From assembly GCA_030610025.1 (NCBI GenBank), contig JAUWSP010000215.1:1-5539 (forward strand): a stretch of DNA of 5,539 nt, read 5' to 3'. Source of the DNA: Acidobacteriota bacterium (lineage in GTDB: Bacteria > Acidobacteriota > Thermoanaerobaculia > Multivoradales > JAHEKO01). This document shows, piece by piece, positions 1 through 5,539 of this stretch. The stretch's first letter is position 1, and each line of letters starts with the position of its first letter. The translations under genes were made by a program, and so were the position numbers. The notes under the pieces are model-generated. The model was not told where the DNA came from. It saw only the letters and a list, made by a program, of their open reading frames with translations, and did no database searches.

Positions 1-278
1 CAGCCCAGGCCCGGATTCAGGACGACTTCCGCGCCGACCTCCAGGGTGTCCACCTCTGGACCCAGCGCCGTCACGACACCCGCCGCATCGGAGCCGATGA
101 TCTGATCTTGGGCTTCCGGATTGGCGGCGTGGTGGGCTCGAGCGTAGAGGTCCAGGTGGTTCAGCGCGGCCGCTCGAATCTCGAGAAGGGCCTCGCCGGG
201 CCCTGGGACGGGATCGGGGAGAGTCTGGACCGACATAACGGTCCGTGAGTCCTGCTTAACCAACGTGGAGGCTAACAT
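1..278 (-). CDS. Zinc-type medium-chain dehydrogenase/reductase (alcohol dehydrogenase / quinone oxidoreductase family), N-terminal part
   Basis: This is an NAD(P)-dependent oxidoreductase of the MDR superfamily, probably cytoplasmic; its substrate is unknown. It is partial: 92 codons are visible and the rest lies beyond the left edge. The GroES-like domain is recognisable from PDPVPGPGEALLEIRAAALNHLDLYAR (residues 21-47, shown here in pieces: PGPGEALLEI, AAALNHLDLY), then IIGSDAAGVV (60-69), then VGAEVVLNPGLG (81-92). The last motif normally runs into the structural-zinc cysteines, and the cut codon TGx would fit the first Cys. Having GSD where classical alcohol dehydrogenases have GHE is usual in the NPGLSCG-type branch. 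I chose the ATG at 278 because it places PDP at residues 21-23, the usual spacing for the family. The internal ATG at 236 would remove the first beta strand. The Shine-Dalgarno sequence is weak. The gene is divergent from the efflux operon and no functional link is evident. Confidence 0.85.
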   Translation of the reverse strand, partial: MLASTLVKQDSRTVMSVQTLPDPVPGPGEALLEIRAAALNHLDLYARAHHAANPEAQDQIIGSDAAGVVTALGPEVDTLEVGAEVVLNPGLG

Positions 279-301
279 TTCTTGGAGAATATCCCAGTTT
301 T

Positions 302-325
302 GCAGTCAGCGGAGCAGTCAGGTGG
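302..325. repeat. Tandem direct repeat GCAGTCAG with 12-nt period
   Basis: GCAGTCAG occurs at 302-309 and again at 314-321, giving two copies of a 12-nt unit (GCAGTCAGCGGA and GCAGTCAGGTGG). It lies between the divergent genes, 24 nt upstream of the oxidoreductase start. A direct-repeat regulator site is possible, but two copies of 8 bp can occur by chance. Confidence 0.4.
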
Positions 326-430
326 GTCGCGCGGCAAATCCTGTATGCTCGCCGCACTGATTGCAGCCAAGAGTGCAACATAGGGCTAGCTGGATACGTA
401 GTAAGAGGTCAACAGGGGTACACTTGCGGG

Positions 431-444
431 CTGGCGGGCGCCAG
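431..444. promoter_or_regulatory. Short inverted repeat in the leader of the efflux operon (candidate operator or hairpin)
   Basis: CTGGCGGGCGCCAG is a perfect 6-bp inverted repeat around a central GG. As RNA it could form a 5-bp stem with a GGGC loop. It ends 44 nt upstream of the adaptor start codon. The position would suit a repressor operator, but in GC-rich DNA such a palindrome is weak evidence on its own. Confidence 0.3.
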
Positions 445-476
445 GACGGTTAGCTTGCGCCCTGATCGACGAAAAA

Positions 477-483
477 GAGAGGG
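477..483 (+). promoter_or_regulatory. Ribosome binding site of the adaptor gene
   Basis: The purine run GAGAGGG ends 5 nt before the ATG at 489. It supports that start over the overlapping frames. Confidence 0.65.
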
Positions 484-488
484 AATAC

Positions 489-1667
489 ATGAGGTTTCTT
501 GCATCTGGATTGCGACTCCTGCTCGCGCTTTGCCTGTTGCTCTCCCTTGGTTTCGGAGTGGCCTGCAACCGGTCGGATGATGCCGACGGGAAGGACGACA
601 CCGAGGCAGTGGATGGCAGCGCGGACTCCGAAAAGGACGGAGACAGCAAGAAGCGCAAGAAGAAGGACAAAGATGGCGAAGACGAGGAGGACGACGAGGA
701 CAAGGCCGTGCCGGTGGAGGTCGTCGATCTGCAGCGTGGAAGGATCGAGGCGGTGCTTCGCTTTTCCACCAATCTGGAGGCCGAGAACGAGGTCCAGGTT
801 TTCTCCGAGGCCGAGCGCAAGGTCACTCGACTGCTGGTGGAGGAGGGTGACGATGTGACGAAGGGCCAACTCCTCGTCAGTCTTCAGGATGAGGCGCAAC
901 GCACCGAGGTGGCTCGGGTCGAGAGCCAGCTAGCCAAGGCCAAACGGGAATACGAGCGGCAGACCAACCTCTGGGAGCAGAAGCTGATCAGTGAGGAGAC
1001 CTACACCGACGCGACCCACAATCTGGAGCAGCTGGAGCTGGCCCTGCGAGATGCCAAGCGAGAACTGGGTTATACCGAGGTCAGAGCTCCTATCAAGGGC
1101 ACGATTACCGAGCGGTTCGTGAATGTCGGGGACCAAGTCACGGTGAACCAGCATCTGTTCGACATCGTGGATTTCGATTCCATCGTGGCCCGGGTCTACG
1201 TTCCCGAGAAGGAGCTGCATCGAATGAAGCCGGGGCAGGTGGCGCGCCTCTTCGCCGAGGCTGCCGGGTCCGAGACCCGCAGCGGGACGGTCGATCGCCT
1301 GGCGCCTCGAGTCGATCCCAAGAGCGGCACCGTCAAGGTCACGGTGGCCATCCCCCGCAGCGAGAACCTGCTGCCGGGCATGTACGTCACCGTGGAGCTC
1401 ATTACAGAAGTGCATGAGGACGCCGTACTGGTGCCCAAGAAGGCCCTGGTCTACGACGCCAACCAGATCTTTGTTTTCCGCCTGAAAGACGATGAGACCG
1501 TGGAGAGATTGCTCATCGAAGCGGCTCTCCAGGATCGGGACAACATCGAGCCGGCTTCACTTCTCGCCGCCGGCGATCGAGTCGTCGTAGGCGGCCAATC
1601 GAGCCTCAAAGACGGCTCCATCGTCCGATTGGTGGGAGCAGATCGGCCAGAAGAGAAGGAAAGTTAG
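489..1667 (+). CDS. RND efflux periplasmic adaptor subunit (membrane fusion protein, HlyD/AcrA family), probable lipoprotein
   Basis: This is the periplasmic adaptor of a tripartite efflux pump, linking the RND permease to an outer-membrane channel. It has 392 residues, normal for the family. Residues 1-25 form a signal peptide (MRF then a Leu-rich core) ending in GVAC, so Cys26 is a probable lipidation site, although the -3 residue is Gly instead of the usual Leu. Residues 29-72 are a low-complexity linker of Asp, Glu, Lys and Arg. The first beta strands and half of the lipoyl domain follow (75-134, including VEEGDDVTKGQLLVSL). An alpha-helical coiled-coil hairpin spans 136-194. The second lipoyl half has RAPIKGTI at 199-206 and VGDQV at 213-217. 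The beta-barrel is about 231-304 (SGTVKVTVAIP, LLPGMYVTVEL), and a membrane-proximal domain completes the protein. The gene stops 76 nt before the permease and is probably co-transcribed with it. Confidence 0.95.
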   Translation: MRFLASGLRLLLALCLLLSLGFGVACNRSDDADGKDDTEAVDGSADSEKDGDSKKRKKKDKDGEDEEDDEDKAVPVEVVDLQRGRIEAVLRFSTNLEAENEVQVFSEAERKVTRLLVEEGDDVTKGQLLVSLQDEAQRTEVARVESQLAKAKREYERQTNLWEQKLISEETYTDATHNLEQLELALRDAKRELGYTEVRAPIKGTITERFVNVGDQVTVNQHLFDIVDFDSIVARVYVPEKELHRMKPGQVARLFAEAAGSETRSGTVDRLAPRVDPKSGTVKVTVAIPRSENLLPGMYVTVELITEVHEDAVLVPKKALVYDANQIFVFRLKDDETVERLLIEAALQDRDNIEPASLLAAGDRVVVGGQSSLKDGSIVRLVGADRPEEKES

Positions 1668-1671
1668 GACT

Positions 1672-1723
1672 GTAGGGGAGGGCCTTGCGCCCTCCCGCGG
1701 GCGCCCGCAAGGGACGCCCCTAC
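1672..1723. repeat. REP-like palindromic element: two tandem hairpins inside outer GTAG/CTAC arms
   Basis: The element fills most of the spacer between adaptor and permease. Outer arms GTAG (1672-1675) and CTAC (1720-1723) enclose two 21-nt hairpins. Hairpin 1 (1676-1696) has a perfect 8-bp stem GGGAGGGC/GCCCTCCC with loop CTTGC. Hairpin 2 (1699-1719) pairs GGGCGCCC with GGGACGCCC around a GCAA tetraloop, with one bulged A at 1714. The two halves are also imperfect reverse complements of each other (CCTTGCG against CGCAAGG), so the whole can fold as one long stem. From memory, GTAGGGG...CCCCTAC elements of this kind are dispersed in many bacterial genomes. There is no T-run after either stem, so it is not an intrinsic terminator. 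It may stabilise or process the mRNA between the two genes. Confidence 0.75.
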
Positions 1724-1740
1724 GCCCCTAAGCCCCTACG
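1717..1740 (+). repeat. Three tandem octamers CCCCTACG / CCCCTAAG / CCCCTACG
   Basis: Three consecutive 8-bp units lie at 1717-1724, 1725-1732 and 1733-1740; the middle copy differs at one base. The first copy overlaps the right end of the palindromic element, so the array looks like a duplication of the element's terminus. It ends 3 nt before the permease ATG and occupies the place where a Shine-Dalgarno sequence would normally lie. Confidence 0.8.
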
Positions 1741-1743
1741 ACC

Positions 1744-4700
1744 ATGACCACCAACAACTCTACCGAATCGACCACCCCTTCCAGCGCCCTCTCCAGTTTC
1801 ACCACTCGGAGGCCGGTGGCCATCACCATGGTCTTCGTGGCGGCGGTGGTGTTCGGCTACTTCTCGTACGGCCGGCTGCCGGTCAACCTCATGCCGGAGC
1901 TGTCGTATCCCACCATCACGGTGCGCACCGAGTACCCGGGCACAGCGCCGGAAGAGGTGGAGAACGACATCAGTCGCCCGGTGGAAGAGGCCCTGGGTGT
2001 CGTTGGAGGCCTGCGGCGCATCAGCTCCATCAGTCGCGCCGGGGTGAGTGATGTCGTCCTGGAGTTCACCTGGGACACCTCCATGTCCGATGCGATCCAG
2101 GACTCCCTGGAGAAGCTGGATCTGATCCTTCTTCCCCAGGAGGCCGAGAGGCCCCTGATCCTGCGCTTCGACCCCTCGTTGGATCCGGTCTTGGAGCTGA
2201 GTCTCTCAGGGAGCGGCAATCGCTTCGAAGGCGAAGAGGGCCTGAGGCGTCTGCGGCGCATCGCGGACCTCCAGATCAAGCGATCCCTGGAACCGATCAA
2301 AGGTGTGGCGGCCGTTCGGGTTCGTGGCGGCCTGGAAGAGGAAATCCACGTCTTGCTGGACGAGGTGGAGCTGCGTCGCACGGGCCTCTCGATCCAGACC
2401 GTTATCGACCGCCTGGCTCAGGAGAACATCAATCTGGCCGGCGGCACCCTCACCGAGGGCCGCACCGAGTACATGGTGCGCACCCTCAACGAGTACGAGA
2501 CTCTCGAGCAGATCGCCGACACGGTGGTGGTCCGCTACGAGGATCGGGACGTTCGAATCCGCGACATCGGGACCGTCGTCAATGCGCACAAGGAGCGGGA
2601 GATCCTGACCCGCACCAATGGGATGGAGAGCGTCCAGCTCGACATCTTCAAAGAGGCTGATGCCAACATCGTGGCGCTGGCCAAACGGGTTACGGCGGCC
2701 CTGGGTGAGTTCGACATCGAAAAGGCGAAGCAGGAGGCGGAGAAAAAGGCACTGGGCGTCGAAACGGATGACGAGAAAAAGGCCTCGAAGAAGGCCACCG
2801 CCGGCAAGAAGTGGTTCGGCAAAGAGAAGCCTCCGCCTCCGCCAGGCCTCATCGAGCAGACCTGGGACAGCGAGGGTGCCGAGCTGACGCTGGTGGCCGA
2901 CCGCTCGCTCTTCATCGAGAGCAGCATCAAAGAGGTTCGCAACACGGCAATTATCGGCGGGATGTTGGCCGTCCTGGTTCTGTTCCTGTTCCTGAAGGAC
3001 CTGCGGACCACCTCGATCATCGCCATCAGCATCCCCATCTCCCTGCTGGTGACCTTCGCTCCGCTCAACATGATGGGTGTGAGCCTCAACATCATGTCGC
3101 TGGGTGGCCTCGCCTTGGGGATCGGCATGCTGGTCGACTCCTCGATCGTGGTGCTGGAGTCCATCTTTCGGTGCCGCGAAGAGGGGGACGATTTGGAGAC
3201 GGCGGCCAACCGGGGGACCTCCGAGGTCCGCGGTGCCGTCATCGCGTCAACGCTCACGACGATTGCCGTGTTCTTTCCGATGGTCTTCGTGGAGGGTGTG
3301 GCGGGGCAGGCTTTCGGTGACCTGGGTCTGGCCGTGGTGATCTCGCTCCTGGCCTCGCTGGTGGTGGCGCTTTTCTTGATCCCGATGTTGGCCAGCCGCG
3401 AGGGTTTCCAGTGGACCGAGACCAAGCCTCTCGAGACCCACTGGAAGGAATTCGGGGCGTGGTTGTCCTTGAAGAACGATTGGCAGAGATTCAGAGCCGC
3501 GGGCGAGAGACCGCGAGGGCTGGTAGGTAAGGTCCTTCGCTGGTTTTCGTATCCCCTGGTTGTGCTCTATCTCCTCCTTCGCTTTCTTATCGGAGCGATT
3601 CTCGAGGGCCTCGGCAAGACCTGCCTGGCGTTGTTCTTCGGATTCGTCTGGTTGGCTCGCAAGGCGATCGTTCCTGCTCTGGGAGCGGTCTTCGGCGGTC
3701 TGGTCTATCTGCCGGTCAAGTTGACCGATGCCGTCCTGGAGGGCCTGCGCACCTGGTACCCGAAAGCTCTTCGATGGGCTCTCCGGAACTCCATCACCAT
3801 GTTCATCCTGGTGTTGGGCTCGCTGGCTGCGACCGTCTGGTTCGGTACCTCCCTCGGTACCGAGCTCCTGCCGGAGGTCCGTCAGGGTGAGTTCACGGTC
3901 GAGGTCCAGCTCCCGGTCGGGACGCCCATCGAAGCCACGGAAGAGATTGTCTCTCCCGTTGAGAGAGCGATCCTCGCGGAGAAGGAGCACATCGAGTCGT
4001 TGGTGCTCACCGTGGGCTACGATGCGGCCTACTCGAATCGATCCGACGAAGGGGAGCACACCGCGCGCTTCAAGATTCTCCTGGAACGGGCGGATCCGCG
4101 CCTCGAAGACGAGGTGATCCGACGCCTACGGGGGCGCTTCGCGGAGATCCCCGACCTCGATGCCCGAGTCACGCGCCCGGTGCTTTTCAGCTTCAAGGCT
4201 CCTATAGAAGTGGAGATTCACAGTGATGATCTGGTGCTTCTACGGCAGCAGGCCGGCACGGCCAAGGAGACCATGGCAGCGATGCCAGAGCTGGCGGATG
4301 TCGAGACGACCCAACGGCGTGGTGCGCCAGAGGTTCAGGTGATCTACAACCGGGACCTGCTTTCCCGCTACGACCTGAACCTCGCAGAGGTAGCTCGTTT
4401 GGTGAGAGACAAGGTGCAAGGGTTCGAGGCCACCCGCTTCAATCTCAAGGATCGACGCATACCCATCATCGTGCGCCTGAAGATGGAGGACAGGGAGACG
4501 GTGGAGGAGGTCGAGACCATGATCGTCAATCCGGGGGGTGAACGGCCGATTCCCCTTTCGGCTGTCGCCTCCGTGGAGCTTGCGGAAGGGCCGAGTGAGG
4601 TGCGACGCGTCGACGGGCGTCGGGTGGCGCTGGTGACCTCGAATATCGCCCAGGGCTCCCTGGGTGGGGCCGTCGTGGCGATCAAGGACGAGCTGAACGC

Positions 4701-5352
4701 CATCAGTTGGCCAACTGGAACGACCTTCTTCATCTCCGGCCAGAACGAGGAGTGGGAGCGCAGTCAGGGGAGCCTGGTATTGGCTCTCGCGCTGTCGGTT
4801 TTTCTCGTCTACGTGATCATGGCGGCGCAGTTCGAATCCCTGTGGCAGCCCCTGGTGATCCTGTTCACCATTCCGCTGGCCTTCTTCGGTACGATGATTA
4901 CGCTCTATCTCCTTGAGATCAGCCTCTCCATCGTGGTGTTTCTGGGCATGATCATGCTGGCGGGGATCGTGGTCAACAACGCCATCGTGCTGGTGGACTA
5001 CATCAATATCTTGCGCGGTCGTGGCATGGAGCTCATCGAGGCGGTCGTCACCGCCGGCTCCGTGCGCCTGCGTCCGATTCTCATGACGACCGCCACCACC
5101 ACTCTCGGGCTCCTGCCCATGGCTTTGGGCCTCGGTGATGGCGCCGAGCTGAGGACTCCGATGGCGGTCACGGTGATCAGCGGTCTACTGGTCTCGACCC
5201 TGTTGACGCTGTTCATCATCCCGTCGATCTACGCCCAGGTGAGCCGATTCAGAGGCCAGTTGATGGGCGAGACGACTACCGGCGTGGCGATGGATAGGCC
5301 AGGTCTCGGTGACGTGGCGCCAGCCGACGCGGCGCCCTCCGAGAGTGGCTAG
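1744..5352 (+). CDS. RND efflux transporter permease subunit (AcrB/HAE-type), enlarged, with two insertions
   Basis: This is an inner-membrane, proton-driven efflux permease that acts as a trimer with the upstream adaptor. It has 1202 residues, against about 1030-1060 for AcrB-like proteins. TM1 is about 25-43, followed by LPVNLMPELSYPTITV. The first periplasmic loop runs to about 400, TM2 is 401-417, and TM3-TM6 lie within 422-549 (TM4 GIGMLVDSSIVVLES, residues 459-473). TM7 is about 683-700 (then LGTELLPE), the second periplasmic loop runs to about 1009, and TM8-TM12 span 1010-1163. AcrB Asp407 corresponds to Asp465, but Asp408 is Ser466 and Lys940 is Asn1078; Arg1108 and Thr1115 match Arg971 and Thr978. 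Extra sequence occurs at about 324-378 (Lys/Glu-rich, then five prolines) and 550-670 (additional hydrophobic stretches). The ATG at 1744 is the only plausible start: an in-frame TAA lies at 1729, and later starts cut into TM1. No Shine-Dalgarno sequence precedes it. The substrate is unknown. Confidence 0.95.
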   Translation: MTTNNSTESTTPSSALSSFTTRRPVAITMVFVAAVVFGYFSYGRLPVNLMPELSYPTITVRTEYPGTAPEEVENDISRPVEEALGVVGGLRRISSISRAGVSDVVLEFTWDTSMSDAIQDSLEKLDLILLPQEAERPLILRFDPSLDPVLELSLSGSGNRFEGEEGLRRLRRIADLQIKRSLEPIKGVAAVRVRGGLEEEIHVLLDEVELRRTGLSIQTVIDRLAQENINLAGGTLTEGRTEYMVRTLNEYETLEQIADTVVVRYEDRDVRIRDIGTVVNAHKEREILTRTNGMESVQLDIFKEADANIVALAKRVTAALGEFDIEKAKQEAEKKALGVETDDEKKASKKATAGKKWFGKEKPPPPPGLIEQTWDSEGAELTLVADRSLFIESSIKEVRNTAIIGGMLAVLVLFLFLKDLRTTSIIAISIPISLLVTFAPLNMMGVSLNIMSLGGLALGIGMLVDSSIVVLESIFRCREEGDDLETAANRGTSEVRGAVIASTLTTIAVFFPMVFVEGVAGQAFGDLGLAVVISLLASLVVALFLIPMLASREGFQWTETKPLETHWKEFGAWLSLKNDWQRFRAAGERPRGLVGKVLRWFSYPLVVLYLLLRFLIGAILEGLGKTCLALFFGFVWLARKAIVPALGAVFGGLVYLPVKLTDAVLEGLRTWYPKALRWALRNSITMFILVLGSLAATVWFGTSLGTELLPEVRQGEFTVEVQLPVGTPIEATEEIVSPVERAILAEKEHIESLVLTVGYDAAYSNRSDEGEHTARFKILLERADPRLEDEVIRRLRGRFAEIPDLDARVTRPVLFSFKAPIEVEIHSDDLVLLRQQAGTAKETMAAMPELADVETTQRRGAPEVQVIYNRDLLSRYDLNLAEVARLVRDKVQGFEATRFNLKDRRIPIIVRLKMEDRETVEEVETMIVNPGGERPIPLSAVASVELAEGPSEVRRVDGRRVALVTSNIAQGSLGGAVVAIKDELNAISWPTGTTFFISGQNEEWERSQGSLVLALALSVFLVYVIMAAQFESLWQPLVILFTIPLAFFGTMITLYLLEISLSIVVFLGMIMLAGIVVNNAIVLVDYINILRGRGMELIEAVVTAGSVRLRPILMTTATTTLGLLPMALGLGDGAELRTPMAVTVISGLLVSTLLTLFIIPSIYAQVSRFRGQLMGETTTGVAMDRPGLGDVAPADAAPSESG

Positions 5353-5364
5353 AGGCGGCAAGGC

Positions 5365-5370
5365 AAGGAG
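5365..5370 (+). promoter_or_regulatory. Strong Shine-Dalgarno AAGGAG that decides a TTG start
   Basis: AAGGAG lies 6 nt before TTG at 5377, the optimal spacing. No ATG or GTG is available in this frame before the first membrane segment, so this site fixes the start of the downstream permease. Confidence 0.8.
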
Positions 5371-5376
5371 TCAGAT

Positions 5377-5539
5377 TTGGGCACAGAGAATCCGATCGAA
5401 ACGGTCACCACCGAGACGACAACTCGGGAAGCACGCCTGCCCAGATTCTCTCTCGATCGGCGCATCACGGTCCTGATGATTCTGCTGACGGTGATCGTTC
5501 TCGGGACGGTGGCCACTCTCAGTATTCCTGTCGAGCTCC
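5377..5539 (+). CDS. Second RND efflux permease subunit, N-terminal fragment (cut by window edge)
   Basis: Only 54 codons are visible before the right edge. The peptide begins (M)GTENPIETVTTETTTR, then LPRFSLDRRITVLMILLTVI, then VLGTVATLSIPVEL. A short Thr-rich cytoplasmic tail, then an F-S-x-x-R-R-I/P-V motif, a first membrane helix (about residues 32-48) and a SIPVELxP-like exit is the standard start of an RND permease; compare FTTRRPVAI and LPVNLMP in the preceding gene. It starts 24 nt after the preceding stop codon, in the same reading frame, so it is almost certainly in the same operon. Tandem RND permeases behind one adaptor resemble mdtB-mdtC. The start codon is TTG, supported by AAGGAG. 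Family assignment rests on this short segment and on context. Confidence 0.85.
   Translation, partial: MGTENPIETVTTETTTREARLPRFSLDRRITVLMILLTVIVLGTVATLSIPVEL

Larger units (their letters stand above)
279..488. other. Divergent intergenic region, presumed promoter region for both directions
   Basis: These 210 bases separate the minus-strand oxidoreductase from the plus-strand efflux operon, so promoters for both should lie here. I looked for sigma-70-like hexamers. TTGCAG occurs at 300-305 and at 361-366, and TATGCT at 344-349, but no pair has 16-18 nt spacing, so I do not call a promoter. The region contains an 8-bp direct repeat at 302-325 and an inverted repeat at 431-444, listed separately. 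No convincing small gene or tRNA is visible. Confidence 0.6.

Noticed and set aside
234..236. Alternative start of the oxidoreductase at the internal ATG
   Set aside because: It would remove the first 14 residues, including the first beta strand. The start at 278 gives the usual family spacing to the PDP-PGPGE motif.
300..349. TTGCAG ... TATGCT as a sigma-70 promoter
   Set aside because: The hexamers are 38 nt apart, far from the required 16-18 nt, and no better-spaced partner was found.
386..899. Minus-strand frames over the adaptor 5' end, one with a run of serines, one with hydrophobic stretches
   Set aside because: The serine run is the reverse complement of the Asp/Glu-rich linker codons, and the hydrophobic stretch is another antisense frame of the same linker. 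The adaptor on the plus strand explains the region.
1676..1719. Intrinsic terminator between adaptor and permease
   Set aside because: The stems are strong, but neither is followed by a T-rich tract; the downstream bases are CCCCTACG repeats. A palindromic element fits better, although partial attenuation cannot be excluded.
1808..1830. Alternative permease start at GTG 1816 or ATG 1828, near an internal GGAGG
   Set aside because: GGAGG at 1808-1812 is badly spaced to both codons, and starting there would delete the conserved F-T-x-R-R-P segment before TM1.
2535..3425. Long minus-strand open frame (296 codons) inside the permease gene
   Set aside because: It is rich in Ser, Arg and Thr and mirrors the antisense of a GC-rich gene. 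It has no family motif, and the opposite strand encodes clear RND signatures throughout.
3842..3861. TCGGTACC repeated twice, 12 nt apart, within the permease
   Set aside because: It encodes the repeated Gly-Thr of FGTSLGTELLP in a conserved region after TM7, so it is explained by protein sequence.
3247..4059. Minus-strand open frame of 270 codons
   Set aside because: The Gln/Arg/Asp/His-rich composition is typical of an antisense shadow of the permease, and no domain is recognisable.

Overview
The window is GC-rich and has the codon use and Shine-Dalgarno sites of a diderm (Gram-negative-type) bacterium. It carries most of a tripartite efflux operon, and both the periplasmic adaptor and the RND permeases imply an outer membrane. 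Nothing fixes the taxon. High GC, a lipoprotein adaptor, tandem RND permeases and a dispersed-type palindrome would fit Acidobacteriota, Myxococcota or similar environmental lineages, but that is a guess.

Layout: positions 1-278 hold the N-terminal third of a zinc-type MDR oxidoreductase on the minus strand, running off the left edge. Positions 279-488 are a divergent intergenic region with a 12-nt-period direct repeat and a short inverted repeat, but no convincing sigma-70 promoter. On the plus strand follow an RND periplasmic adaptor lipoprotein (489-1667), a 76-nt spacer almost filled by a REP-like double hairpin and three tandem octamers (1672-1740), a large RND inner-membrane permease of 1202 residues (1744-5352), and the first 54 codons of a second RND permease (5377 to the right edge), which starts with TTG behind a perfect AAGGAG.

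How it works together: adaptor, permease and second permease are co-directional and closely spaced, so they probably form one transcription unit. Two consecutive RND permeases recall MdtB/MdtC, which assemble as a mixed trimer, although a pair of separate homotrimers sharing one adaptor is equally possible. No TolC-type outer-membrane factor and no regulator are visible in the window. Substrate cannot be read from the sequence. The permease family signatures point to the drug/amphiphile (HAE-type) group rather than to heavy-metal CusA/CzcA pumps.

The window is mainly an ordinary efflux operon. The parts that deserve a second look are the palindrome abutting an apparently SD-less permease start, the two insertions in the first permease (a Lys/Glu/Pro segment before TM2 and extra hydrophobic segments between TM6 and TM7), the altered proton-relay residues, and the highly charged linker in the adaptor.
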